This document shows positions 19,014-28,700 of a stretch of DNA of 64,000 nt, piece by piece. The notes below the pieces were generated by a model. It was not told the DNA's origin and did no database searches. It saw only the letters and a list, made by a program, of their open reading frames with translations. A program made the position numbers and the translations under genes. How positions within the stretch are numbered: position 1 is the first letter of the stretch; each line of letters starts with the position of its first letter. The stretch comes from Archangium violaceum (lineage in GTDB: Bacteria; Myxococcota; Myxococcia; Myxococcales; Myxococcaceae). The stretch is taken from positions 11,721,501-11,785,500 of the forward strand of contig NZ_CP069338.1 in NCBI RefSeq assembly GCF_016859125.1, read 5' to 3'.

Positions 19014-19904
19014 TTAACGAGCGAGGAACTCACGCACGTGCTGGGCCACGACGGCGGGTTTCTCCAGCGAGAGCCAATGCGTCGCATCCGGCACGCGGCG
19101 GATGGTGAGATCCGGCACATACTGCTCGAGCCCCTCCAGGCCGCACTGCAGTAACGCGGTATCTTTCTCCGCCCACATCACGAGCACCGGCGCGCGCACG
19201 AGGAACTGCTCGGGATTCAGGTCATCCAACATATTGCCGCCGCCCGGATGCCCCTTGCCATCGGGTGGCCCCAGTTCCGCTGCCCGGTAGTAATTGAAGC
19301 CGGCGGTGAGCGCGCCTGGCTGCTTCCAGACCTCCACCCACTCCTCCTCCTGCTCCGCCGACAGTAGCGCCCCGTGCCGCCGGGCATCCCCGAAGATTTC
19401 CTGCCTCCCCGCGGCGAAGTCATTCGCATGGAAGTAGTCCTCGGCCGCTCCCGGTTGGCGGAAGAGCAGCATGTACTGGCTGGCCTTCTGCTGTTGGGGA
19501 TTGGTGCGCAGATCCCGGAGGAAGAGCGCCGGGTGCGTGATGTCAATGGTCATGAAACGTTCCACCCGCTCGGGATGGCGAAGCAGGAAGTTCCAGCCCA
19601 CCAAGGCCCCCCAGTCCTGGACCAGGAGGTTGAACCGCTCGAGACCCAGGTGGTCCGCCAGCCCACGCACGTCCGCCACCAGGTGCTGGATGCGGTAGTG
19701 CTCCACCCCCTCCGGCTTGGAGGTGAGGTTGTAGCCGCGCAGGTCCGGAGCGATGAGCTGATACTCCCGCTCCAGCTCCCGCATGAGCCCTCTCCACACG
19801 CCCCAGTACTCCGGGAATCCGTGCAGCAGCACCAGGGGCTTGCCGGTGCCGTGGGTGACATAATGCATACGGATGCCGTTGAACTCCGCGTAGTGATGCT
19901 CCAT
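19014..19904 (-). CDS. epoxide hydrolase-like alpha/beta hydrolase
   Basis: A 296-residue enzyme starting at the ATG at 19904, with GAGG about 6 bases upstream. The motif order fits soluble epoxide hydrolases and haloalkane dehalogenases: oxyanion motif HGFPEYW, Asp nucleophile in VQDWGALVGW rather than Ser, a lid region rich in aromatic residues, the acid region VMWAEKDTALL, and the catalytic His in DATHWLSLEKP. An Asp nucleophile followed by Trp favours an ester-intermediate hydrolase opening epoxides. It is cytosolic, as no signal peptide is visible. It is divergent from the outer-membrane protein gene at 20117; the 212 bases between them must hold both promoters, but I cannot call convincing boxes. 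Confidence 0.88.
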   Translation of the reverse strand: MEHHYAEFNGIRMHYVTHGTGKPLVLLHGFPEYWGVWRGLMRELEREYQLIAPDLRGYNLTSKPEGVEHYRIQHLVADVRGLADHLGLERFNLLVQDWGALVGWNFLLRHPERVERFMTIDITHPALFLRDLRTNPQQQKASQYMLLFRQPGAAEDYFHANDFAAGRQEIFGDARRHGALLSAEQEEEWVEVWKQPGALTAGFNYYRAAELGPPDGKGHPGGGNMLDDLNPEQFLVRAPVLVMWAEKDTALLQCGLEGLEQYVPDLTIRRVPDATHWLSLEKPAVVAQHVREFLAR

Positions 19905-20116
19905 GGATGCCTCGCTCGAATGAGCCCCAGCGAACCAGGTGTGGAGCCCATGGTTCGGGCACGAGCCTACCCGCCCCGGCGACACCTGGCCACGCGTGTT
20001 TGGGAGCCCGCAACGCCGGTACGCGACATCCGGCGCAACATTCGAGTCAGGACGGATGCGCCGACGGAAGGCAATGGCTATAGCCTGCACACACTCGCAC
20101 CACATGGGAGGATGAG

Positions 20117-20698
20117 ATGTCGCGTCATGGAATGGCGGTACTGGGGCTCGTAGCGGCGCTGGGCACCGCGGGGACGGCGGCTGCCCAGGAAGAGGAGCCA
20201 ACCGGCAAGGTGAAGGTCTTCCTGCGCGGAGGCGTGGGCAACTACACGGGAACCCTGGGTGACATCGCCAAGACGGGTCCGAGCTGGGGTCTGACGGTGA
20301 ACCTGCAGCCCATGCGCTTCCTGGGCTTCGAGCTGGGCTACGAGGGCGCGCACAACCCCATCAGCGAAGCGGGCGTGTTCGACCTGGCCCTGACGCGCCA
20401 TGGAGGCTCCGCCCTGGTGAAGCTGTCCCCGCCCTTCCTCGAGACCGTGCGTCCCTTCGTGGGCGCTGGCGTGGGGGGCTCGTACGTCTTCGCGAAGGGC
20501 ACGCTGCTGGGTGGCTACCAGTCGGGACTGGTGGGCGAGGTGCCGCTGGCCGCCGGCATCGAGTTCAACGTGGAGCAGTTCACCGCGGGAGCCCGGGCGA
20601 CCTACCGGCTGCTGCTGGACGAGGATCTCTCGGAGCAGCTCGACAACCCCAGCGGCGGCTTCTTCGACGTCGTCGCGACCCTGGGTCTGCGTTTCTAG
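20117..20698 (+). CDS. small outer-membrane beta-barrel protein
   Basis: A 193-residue protein with a good ribosome-binding site (GGGAGG, 5 bases from ATG) and a signal peptide cleaved after TAAAQ. The mature part alternates hydrophobic and polar residues in strands separated by Gly-rich turns (VKVFLRGGVGNYTG, WGLTVNLQPMRFLGFELGYE, RPFVGAGVGGSYVFAKG) and ends in a C-terminal aromatic (TLGLRF), the classic outer-membrane barrel insertion signal. Its size suits an eight-stranded barrel of the OmpA/OmpX/OmpW type. Function is unknown; such proteins often have structural roles. A GC-rich hairpin follows the gene. Confidence 0.85.
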   Translation: MSRHGMAVLGLVAALGTAGTAAAQEEEPTGKVKVFLRGGVGNYTGTLGDIAKTGPSWGLTVNLQPMRFLGFELGYEGAHNPISEAGVFDLALTRHGGSALVKLSPPFLETVRPFVGAGVGGSYVFAKGTLLGGYQSGLVGEVPLAAGIEFNVEQFTAGARATYRLLLDEDLSEQLDNPSGGFFDVVATLGLRF

Positions 20699-20710
20699 TC
20701 AGACCTTCCG

Positions 20711-20736
20711 CGCGGCGGCCGCTTCCGGCCGCCGCG
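20711..20736 (+). terminator. GC-rich hairpin after the outer-membrane protein gene
   Basis: A perfect 10-bp inverted repeat (CGCGGCGGCC / GGCCGCCGCG) with a six-base loop begins 13 bases after the stop codon at 20698. No T-tract follows, so it is at best a weak intrinsic or Rho-assisted terminator or an mRNA 3'-end stabiliser. Confidence 0.5.
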
Positions 20737-20820
20737 TCCCTGCTCAGTCGTTGACGGCAAACCCACTCAGGGCAGCACTCACCCTTCCCCGCGAGTCTCC
20801 GTCGTGCGTGATTATCCAGC

Positions 20821-23439
20821 GTGCGTACGCCAACCGACCGCTATCTGCCGCCCGACCATGACGCCTTCATCTCCGCCGAGCCACCGACGGGGCGCGTCAT
20901 CGTCATCGCCCCCACTCGCGCGGCGTGCGAGACGATCGAGCTCGCGCTCGGGCTGAACCTCGAGACCTACCTCGAGAAGCACCACGGGCCGCGAGTGCGC
21001 GAGCTGGCCCGCGAGGGCAAGGGCTTCGGTATCGTGGCCGGAACGGGGACGGGAAAGACGCTCGCCATCCGGCTCATCGCCGAGGAGCTCGTCGGCCAGG
21101 GAGGCGCGGCCCCGCTCAGGGTCGGCGTGGTGAACCGCGAGCGCGAGGCGACGCCCGACACCCCCTCCTGGAACGTCATCATCGTGACGACCGGCATCGC
21201 GCGGCGCTGGTTCCAGAACGGCGACATCCTGCCGCACGACACGCTCGTCATCGACGAAATCCACCAGACGTCGGCGGAGCTCGAGCTCTGCCTCGCGCTC
21301 GGCAAGCGCGTGGGCTGTCGCTTCATCTGGCTCTCCGCCACCGTCGACCCGGCGCTCTACGCGCGCTACCTGAACAGCGTTGACGTGCTCGAGGTCCGGG
21401 CATTCGATCCGCGGAAGGTGGCCACCGTCGTGGTCGAGGACAGACAACCGCTCGCGTTCCTCGACGAGGCGTTCCTCCGCGCCGTGGAGCAGGAGCAACG
21501 CGGGGTGGGCCTCTTCCTCCCCACGCGCGCGGCGGTCGAGCAGGCGGCACTGCACGTACGCACTCTCTGGCCGAGCATCCACGCGGCGTACTACCACGGC
21601 GGGGAGCCCATACGTGTCATCCGGCCGTTCCTCGAGGGAACGGCGAGCCGACCCTACGTCATCGCCATGACGGCCGCGGGACAGAGCGCACTCAACGTCC
21701 AGGGGCTCGACACCATCGTCATCGATGACACGCGCTTCGCCAATCTCGTCGAGCGCGGGCGCAACGTGCTCACGCGCGTCCACCTCGGGAACAACGAGCT
21801 GCTCCAGATGGCCGGGCGGGTGCACGGCCGCGTGGAGGGCGGGCGCGTCTTCATCCTGAGCAACCGCGACATCGACTTCTTCGCCCTCCAGCCGACGGAG
21901 CCCGAGTTCCAGCTCGCTGGCGACCCGGAGCGCGTGGCGCTCACCGCCGCGGCCCTCGGCGTGAGGGCCGATGAGCTGGACCTCCCCGTGCCGCTCGACC
22001 GCATCGCCTATCGCCGCGTGTTCCAGCGGCTGCGGGAGCGCAACATCGTCGACGAGCGGGGACGGCTCTCGCCCTACGGTCGCGCGGTCGAGGCCCTCCC
22101 CGTGGAGCGGGCCTGGGCGGAGTTGATCGTCAACGCGGAGGACGCACTGCTCCCCTTCCTCGCCGTGTGCAGCGCGATCGAGTCGCTCCATCGCATGACG
22201 CGTGAGGAGCGCGACCTGGAGGGGGTACTCGTCGCCGGGAGCGATCACCTCACCGCCTACAACCTCTACGCCGACGCTTACCGCGAGGCGGGCTTCATGG
22301 GAGAGGTGTACGGACTCACGCGCCACCTGTTCCACCCGGAGAAGGTGGAGCGCTGGGCCGAGCGGCGTGGCGTGCTGGTGAAGGCCATCGAGGACGCGGC
22401 GCTGGTGATGGCGAGTGTCTATCGGAGCGTGGGCGCCAGCCTGCCCGAGCACATGCCATTCGCGGAGGAGCCCGTACACCGCCGCTTCGCCGACCTGCTC
22501 GCGTGCTTCATGCCCTTCGACCTCGTCATCGACGAGCGGACGGCCTCGGGCGAACAGGCTCGCGTCGCGAAGACGAGCGTGTGCGGAAGCTGGGGCGCGG
22601 TGGCGGGGATGCTCCGCTACTTCGCCGACCGCTCCGGTACGCAGCATGCGTCCATCGAGGGCACGCACATCCCGCTCGACGTGCTGAGGAAGTACGCGCG
22701 TCGCACCGATGCCGAGCTCGTCTACGACTCGTGGCACATGTCGCTCGTGCTCGACTGGCGCGTGGAATACTCCGGCTTCGAACTGGAGCGCGAGGTCGAG
22801 GTGCTCCGCGCGTGGGGGCCGGAGCTGGCCGACCGCGCACGCCACGCGCTCGCGGAGGCGATGGCACGTGGCGAGGCCGAGCACCCGGCGGTGCGCCGCA
22901 ACCAGCCGGCGATCGATGAAGTGCGCGAGCTGTGGCGCCGCTCGGGCGGACGCACGGCGAAGCTCGGAGTGCCGGAGTTGACCGCCCTCTACGAAGAACG
23001 ACTCGAGGGGGTTACCACGATGGACGAGTTCCACGCGCGCCCGCTGACGCTCGACCTGGACGCACTGGTGCCGCCCGAGACACGCGAGGAGCTGCTGTCG
23101 TTGCCGGACGAGGTGTTCATCCGCGACCGGGAGGTGGAGCTGGACTACGAGGTGGAGCAGGACGAGGCGGGGCAACCCGTCGGTGTGGTACGGCTCCACC
23201 TGCCTGAGAAGCTCGCACGCACGCTCGTGGAGGAGGAGCTTCCGCTGTTCGACCGGCCGGTGCGCTTCGTCGTGGGCCGCGGCCGGCGTGGTGCCCTGCG
23301 CGCCAACACGCTGCTCGAGTTGCAGGAGCTCCTCGACCTGCCGTGGATGCCCGACGAGCTCGAGGCAGCGCGCGACGAAGGCGGCGGTGGACGAGCCGGG
23401 CGGGGCAAGGGGGCCCGGCGCCCGAAGCCTCGTCAATGA
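20821..23439 (+). CDS. HrpA/HrpB-like DExH-box helicase
   Basis: An 872-residue protein starting at a GTG; no strong ribosome-binding site is visible. Superfamily 2 motifs occur in order: I GTGTGKT (about 75-81), II DEIH (about 145), III SAT, and a motif VI region QMAGRVHGR instead of the usual QRxGRxGR. The region after the helicase core is helical like the winged-helix/ratchet part of HrpB-type RNA helicases, and the tail is Gly/Arg/Lys-rich (GGGGRAGRGKGARRPKPR), suited to binding RNA. It therefore probably unwinds RNA or remodels RNP. It is not a close match to canonical HrpB, as the N-terminus is unusual and motif VI diverges. The last 7 bases overlap the end of the converging hflX. Confidence 0.8.
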   Translation: MRTPTDRYLPPDHDAFISAEPPTGRVIVIAPTRAACETIELALGLNLETYLEKHHGPRVRELAREGKGFGIVAGTGTGKTLAIRLIAEELVGQGGAAPLRVGVVNREREATPDTPSWNVIIVTTGIARRWFQNGDILPHDTLVIDEIHQTSAELELCLALGKRVGCRFIWLSATVDPALYARYLNSVDVLEVRAFDPRKVATVVVEDRQPLAFLDEAFLRAVEQEQRGVGLFLPTRAAVEQAALHVRTLWPSIHAAYYHGGEPIRVIRPFLEGTASRPYVIAMTAAGQSALNVQGLDTIVIDDTRFANLVERGRNVLTRVHLGNNELLQMAGRVHGRVEGGRVFILSNRDIDFFALQPTEPEFQLAGDPERVALTAAALGVRADELDLPVPLDRIAYRRVFQRLRERNIVDERGRLSPYGRAVEALPVERAWAELIVNAEDALLPFLAVCSAIESLHRMTREERDLEGVLVAGSDHLTAYNLYADAYREAGFMGEVYGLTRHLFHPEKVERWAERRGVLVKAIEDAALVMASVYRSVGASLPEHMPFAEEPVHRRFADLLACFMPFDLVIDERTASGEQARVAKTSVCGSWGAVAGMLRYFADRSGTQHASIEGTHIPLDVLRKYARRTDAELVYDSWHMSLVLDWRVEYSGFELEREVEVLRAWGPELADRARHALAEAMARGEAEHPAVRRNQPAIDEVRELWRRSGGRTAKLGVPELTALYEERLEGVTTMDEFHARPLTLDLDALVPPETREELLSLPDEVFIRDREVELDYEVEQDEAGQPVGVVRLHLPEKLARTLVEEELPLFDRPVRFVVGRGRRGALRANTLLELQELLDLPWMPDELEAARDEGGGGRAGRGKGARRPKPRQ

Positions 23440-25130
23440 TGAGGATGCGGCTCATCCTGGATGGAGACACCGCTGGTCGTGAGCGACTTGCCCTCGCGCC
23501 ATAGCAGCTCCTCGACCCGGTGGAGGAGCTCCGTCAACCCCTCTCCCGTCTCCGCGCTGATCGGGATGCCATCCCGGGCCTGCGCGGTGGAGTGGGCCAC
23601 ATACCCATCCACGCCCCCTTCGAGGAGCTCGCTCTTGTTGTAGACGAGCAGGCGCGGCAGTTCGTGCAGGTCGAGGCTCCTGAGGATGCGCTCGACGGCC
23701 TCGATCTGCTGCGGATGCTCCGGGTCCGAAGCATCCACCACGTGGAGGAGCAGGTCGGCATCGGTGAGCTCCTCGAGCGTGGCGCGGAAGGCATTCACCA
23801 GCGTCCGGGGCAGCTCGCGGATGAAGCCCACCGTGTCGGTGATGATCACCTCGCGATCGCGTGGGAAGCGCAACCTCCGGCTGCTCGGATCCAGCGTGGC
23901 GAACAGCTTGTTCTCCGCCACGACGTCCGAGTTCGTCAGCCGGTTGAGGAGCGTGGACTTGCCTGCGTTCGTGTAGCCGACGATCGAGATGACCGGCACT
24001 TCGTGCCGTGCACGCTGCTGGCGGCGGACCTGCCGGCTGGCGCTCAGCGCGTCGATTCGCTTCTCGAGCATCGTGATGCGATCGCGCACGCGACGACGAT
24101 CGATCTCGAGCTTCGTCTCGCCAGGACCTCGTCCGCCAATGCCGCCCGCGAGCCGGGAGAGGCCTTCATCCCGCTGGGCGAGGCGCGGCAGCCTGTACCT
24201 GAGCTGGGCGAGCTCGACCTGCAACCGGCCCTCCGCGGTGTGCGCGTGCTGAGCGAAGATGTCGAGGATGAGCTGGGTGCGGTCCAGCACCTTCAGGTTC
24301 GTATGGTCGGCGATGTGCCGGGCCTGGGACGGCGTCATGTCGTGGTCGAAGATGATCGTGTCCGCGAACAGCTGCATCGCCCGGAGGTTCAGCTCCTCGA
24401 GCTTCCCTCGACCGATGACGAAGCGAGGATCGATCTTCGTCCGCGTCTGGATGAATGTGTCGAGGACATGGACACCGGCCGTGCGAGCCAGCTCCTTCAA
24501 TTCGGCCATCGAGGCATCTGCCTGCCTGCGGTCGTCGGTCGCGACACCGACGAGAATGGCGCGCCCCTGGGTGGCGATTTCCCGGCCGGCGATCGAGCGG
24601 CCGAAAGCAGCCTCGATCTCCTCGGCCCTGGCCACGGGATCGAAATCGAGCCCATGGACGTCATCGACCATCTCGGTCTTCCAGAACTTCGCGCGCTCGC
24701 CGGTCGCCTCGGGATCGAGGTAACCGAGGTAGACCCTACCCGGAAGACCCTCGGGCCGTGTCACGATCGCACAGACGAGGTCGAGCCGGAGCAGGACGAG
24801 ATCGGTGAGGTCGTCGGGCGTGAGAGGCTCGTCCTTCAAATGGGTGTGGACGAGACGCAGCCCGCGCAGACGCGTGTCACCCGCGCGGACGCGCCCCATC
24901 TCGGGAAGCTCCAGCTTGGACGCATCCCCCACGATGACGTGCTCGATGTCACCGCGCCGGTTGATGAGCGCCCCCACCTGTCGGCTTATCTCGAGGGAGA
25001 GCTCGGTAAGGTGGCGAGCGAGCTCGGGACTCGTCACCTCTTCGGGTCGTACCCGGCGACGGTAGGTCGCCTCCAGACGCTTCAACTGACTCGGCTTGAG
25101 TCCCGGGGTATTTCCGCTGATGGGAGGAAT
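23433..25130 (-). CDS. hflX: GTPase HflX
   Basis: A ribosome-associated GTPase that splits stalled 70S ribosomes after stress. It has the HflX N-terminal domain (with GRGKLEEL and FDHDMTPSQARH), the glycine-rich linker GGIGGRGPGETKLE, and a G domain with G1 GYTNAGKST, G3 DTVGFIRELP, G4 NKSE and G5 SAE. The first conventional start in frame is a TTG at 25085, giving 550 residues. However, the 15 preceding codons read IPPISGNTPGLKPSQ, matching my memory of myxobacterial HflX N-termini (SGNTxGLKxxQL). The frame closes upstream at a TGA with no ATG, GTG or TTG between. An AAGGAG site sits 7 bases before an ATT codon at 25130, so an AUU start is proposed, giving 565 residues. Confidence 0.9.
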   Translation of the reverse strand: MPPISGNTPGLKPSQLKRLEATYRRRVRPEEVTSPELARHLTELSLEISRQVGALINRRGDIEHVIVGDASKLELPEMGRVRAGDTRLRGLRLVHTHLKDEPLTPDDLTDLVLLRLDLVCAIVTRPEGLPGRVYLGYLDPEATGERAKFWKTEMVDDVHGLDFDPVARAEEIEAAFGRSIAGREIATQGRAILVGVATDDRRQADASMAELKELARTAGVHVLDTFIQTRTKIDPRFVIGRGKLEELNLRAMQLFADTIIFDHDMTPSQARHIADHTNLKVLDRTQLILDIFAQHAHTAEGRLQVELAQLRYRLPRLAQRDEGLSRLAGGIGGRGPGETKLEIDRRRVRDRITMLEKRIDALSASRQVRRQQRARHEVPVISIVGYTNAGKSTLLNRLTNSDVVAENKLFATLDPSSRRLRFPRDREVIITDTVGFIRELPRTLVNAFRATLEELTDADLLLHVVDASDPEHPQQIEAVERILRSLDLHELPRLLVYNKSELLEGGVDGYVAHSTAQARDGIPISAETGEGLTELLHRVEELLWREGKSLTTSGVSIQDEPHPHH

Positions 25131-25143
25131 TGTCGCTCTCCTT
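25128..25143 (-). promoter_or_regulatory. ribosome-binding site and proposed AUU start of hflX
   Basis: On the minus strand AAGGAG (25143-25138) is followed after seven bases by an ATT codon (25130-25128) in frame with hflX. By contrast, the TTG at 25085 is preceded by coding-like sequence and no purine-rich site. AUU starts are known in infC and pcnB of Escherichia coli, where they limit or regulate expression. Here it is inferred. Confidence 0.5.
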
Positions 25144-25178
25144 GAGAGTGGAGCGTGCAGCTCCGTTCAAGCTTCACG

Positions 25179-25436
25179 CTAAGCACTCCGGACCTCCCAT
25201 TGATTCGCGGCCTGACGTAACCAACCCAGGCAACCGAGAGAGCGCCCAGCTCCCAGGGCCACGCCGCTCCGGACGCATCCTCGCGCATCCCATTCCATGA
25301 GAAACCGGCCGTCGGCGGAGGACCGGGCGACACGCGTGTTGTCGTGCGCGTTGTCCGGCAACACCCCCTCGTTTTCAATCGAGCTACAAGAAAGCAATAA
25401 CAGCCCGCACCGGGGCGCGAGACGAGAGGTCCGCAT
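25179..25436 (-). CDS. possible small lipoprotein
   Basis: An 85-codon frame with AAAGG 7 bases before its ATG begins with a short hydrophobic run ending in LLLLSCSS, acceptable as a lipobox with Cys at residue 17. The rest contains SADGRFLMEWDARGC and no known motif. It lies upstream of hflX on the same strand, ending 48 bases before the proposed hflX start, so it could be in the same transcript. The support is coding potential only; in this GC-rich genome chance frames of this size are common. Confidence 0.3.
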   Translation of the reverse strand: MRTSRLAPRCGLLLLSCSSIENEGVLPDNAHDNTRVARSSADGRFLMEWDARGCVRSGVALGAGRSLGCLGWLRQAANQWEVRSA

Positions 25437-25559
25437 GGCACACCTTTCCCAACGCGCGATAGCGAACGGGGCAACGATGCCCTGCCTGTAACGCTGTTAT
25501 AAACGCCATCAAGCATCGTTTCTGCGAGCATGCGCCCCCATTGGTGGAGCCAGGGCACG

Positions 25560-25691
25560 ATGACGGAACAGCAGGACGCGATGGAGCGCGTACTCAAAGC
25601 ACTCATCTCGGGCGAAGCACTCGCTCGCGAATCGGCCCGGCGCCTGGTGGCGGCGATCCTTCCCCCCAGAGCCAGCGGCCATCGGATCTGA
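25560..25691 (+). CDS. 43-codon small ORF upstream of the kinase fusion gene
   Basis: ATG at 25560, GGAG ten bases upstream, stop at 25691, 21 bases before the next gene. The peptide contains MERVLKALISGEALARESARRL and then VAAIL, a pattern like the N-terminal helical bundle of anthranilate phosphoribosyltransferase (TrpD: LKxLLxGExLSxEEAxxLMxAIL). It could be a remnant of such a gene or a small leader ORF. The 430 bases upstream (25131-25559) otherwise show no gene I can support except the possible small lipoprotein. Confidence 0.35.
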   Translation: MTEQQDAMERVLKALISGEALARESARRLVAAILPPRASGHRI

Positions 25692-25712
25692 GCACACCAG
25701 GAGCTCCACTGA

Positions 25713-28700
25713 ATGTTCTATGCTCGGAACACCCACATGCATCAGCTCCCTGGCTACTCGATCCTCGAGCCCTTGCAGTCCACGTCATCCAACCTGCTGT
25801 ACCGTGCACTGCGCGAGGCGGACCGCCAGACCGTCATCCTCAAGACCCTCCGCTCCGATCTTCCAGGTGCTCGCGAACGAGCCCAACTCCAGCGCGAGTC
25901 CACGATCCTCCAGCGCCTGAGAGGGACACCTGGAGTCATCCAGCTTCACGGCTGTGAATTGCTCCAGGAGCGTCCGGTCCTCGTCCTCGCGAACGTGGGT
26001 GGCACCACGCTCTCGGAACGCCTGGATGAGCCGCTCCCTCCCGCCCGATTCCTCCCCATCGCCCTGGAGCTGTGTAGCACCCTGGCCGAGGTCCACCGCC
26101 GGGGCGTCATCCACAAGGACATCAAACCCGCCAACATCCTCCTGTCCGCCTCCGGCCAGCCCTGGCTCATCGACTTTGGCATTTCCACCCTCCAGCGGAC
26201 GCAGCATGTGGAGGCGTCTCCCGCCACCCTCGTGGAGGGAACGCCGGCCTACATGTCTCCAGAGCAGACAGGGCGGATGAACCGGACGCTGGACTACCGC
26301 ACCGACCTCTATTCGCTGGGCGTGACCTTCTATCAATTGCTCACGGGACGTCTGCCTTTCGAGGGCAGGGATTTGCTGGAGTGGTTTCACGCCCACCTGG
26401 CGAGGGAGCCCCAGCCACCCCATCAGGTGGTACCCGAGGTGCCGCCGATCCTCTCCGCCCTGGTGATGAAGCTCCTGTCCAAGAGGGCCGAGGAGCGCTA
26501 CCAGGGAGCGGAGGGCGTGTCGTTCGACCTGGAGCGCATCCGGCGCGGAGAGAAAGACTTCCCCCTGGGGGAGCGGGACGTGCCCGCGCGTTTCCTGCTG
26601 CCCCAGCGGTTGTATGGCCGGCAGGCCGAGGTTCAGACGCTGCTCACCGCCTTCGAGCGCGTGGAGCGGGAAGGCCGGCTCGAGTGGGTGCTGGTCCGCG
26701 GCTACTCGGGCATTGGTAAATCCTCCGTCGTGCAGGAATTGCACAAGCCCGTGTTGCGGCGCCGCGGCTTCTTCCTCCAGGGCAAGTTCGACCCGTTCCA
26801 GCGGGACGTGCCCTACAAGACCCTCGTGCAGGCGCTCCGAGGCCTCGTCCAGCACCTCCTGGCTGGAAGTGACGAGGAGGTCGCCGACTGGCGCCAGCGC
26901 CTGCTGGAAGCCCTGGACGGGCAGGGACAGGTGTTGCTGAGCATGGTGCCGCAATTGGAGCTCGTCCTGGGGAGGCAGCCCGCGGTGGCGGAGCTACCGC
27001 CCGAGGCCTCGCGAGACCGCGTCCATCGCCTCGTCCAGCGCCTGCTGGGTGTCTTCGCCACGAGCGAGCGCCCGCTGGTGCTCTTCCTGGATGACTTGCA
27101 GTGGGCGGACTTCGCCAGTCTCGAGCTGTTGCGGTACCTGACGACCCATCCGGGCACGCCGCCCCTGTTGTTGGTGGGAGCCTACCGGGATAACGAGGTG
27201 GACCCCGCGCATCCGCTCATGCTGACGCTCGCCGAGGTACGCAAAGCGGGAGCACGGCTCGAGGACCTCCACCTGGGAGCCTTGTCCCTCGAGCAGACCC
27301 GCCAACTGGTGACGGATGCCCTGCCTGGCGCCAGTCCGGACGTGGTGACGCCACTCTCCGCCCTGGTATGGGAGAAGACGGCGGGCAATCCCTTCTTCCT
27401 GCTGCAACTGTTGCAGACGCTCCACCAGGAAGAGTTGGTGACACGTGCGCCCGAGGGAGGCTGGCGCTGGGACGAGGCGGGCGTCGAGGCGCGTGGCTAC
27501 TCGGACAACGTGGTGGACTTCATGGCGGGCCGGCTGCGCCAGCTGCCCGCCGACACACGACATCTGCTCCAGCTGGCCGCCTGTGTGGGCAGCCCCTTCC
27601 CGCTGTCCCTCCTCACGATCCTGGCCCAGAAGGAGGCCCCGCGGGTGGAGAGCGGCCTGGAGCCGGCCTTGCTGGAGGGGCTGGTGATCCAGGCGGGTCC
27701 CCAGCACCTGCGCTTTCTCCACGACCGCATCCAACAAGCCGCCTACGGCCTCCTGCCGGACGAGGAGCGCAAGGTCCTGCACCTGCGCATCGGCCGCCTG
27801 ATGCTGCGAGACCTGTCCGCGGAAGAGCTCGAGGAGCGCCTCTTCGATGTCGTGGGCCAGCTCAACGCGGGCGCGGAGCTGATGATGGACGAAGAGGAGC
27901 GCACGCGGTTGGCGCACCTCAACGCCGAGGCGGGCTTCCGGGCCCTGGAATCCACGGCCCACCACTCGGCCGAGGGCTATTTCAACCAGGCCTTTTCCCT
28001 GCTGCCCGGCAACCCCTGGGAATCCCACCATGCACTGACCTTCAAATCGCGCCTGGCCCAGGTGTCCTGTGAATTGATGCTGGGCCATTCCGACAGGGCG
28101 GTCCAACTGGCGGAGGAAGCGTTGTCCCACGCCCGGACGCGCTCCGACATGGCCGCCGCCTCCCTTCTCAGGAGCCGCATCCACACGATCAATGGCAATG
28201 CCCAGGCCGGTGTCACCCTCCTCCTGGAGTGCTTGGAGAAGTTTGGAGTGGCCGTGCCGATGACCCCTTCCCTCGAAGAGATGCTCCGGGCGGAGGCGGA
28301 GCTGGGGCACCTGCTGGAGCGGCATTCCGTCGAGGAGCTCCTCTCACGGCCCTCGCGGACGGATCCCGACCTGGCGGCGACCCTCGATGTCCTGTCGGGA
28401 TTGAGTTCCTCGGCGTTGTTCTTCAATCCCCTGCTGTGCTCCTTCTCCGCCATGCGGTTGGCGATCTCGAGCATCCGCGACGGCAGCACGGAAGCTTCCG
28501 CGATCGGCTTCGTCATTTGTGCCAACTGGTATGCCTCCAACCGCCAGAAATACGGTGAAGCACGGGCGCTTGGCAGACTCGCCCGCGATCTGAACGAGCG
28601 CTACCCGCGCTCCTCCCAGAAGATCAAGGTCCTGGTCCTCCTCGCCCCCATCCAGTGTCTGTCCACTCCTTTCGCCCAGGTCCGGGAGTTCCTCCTCTCC

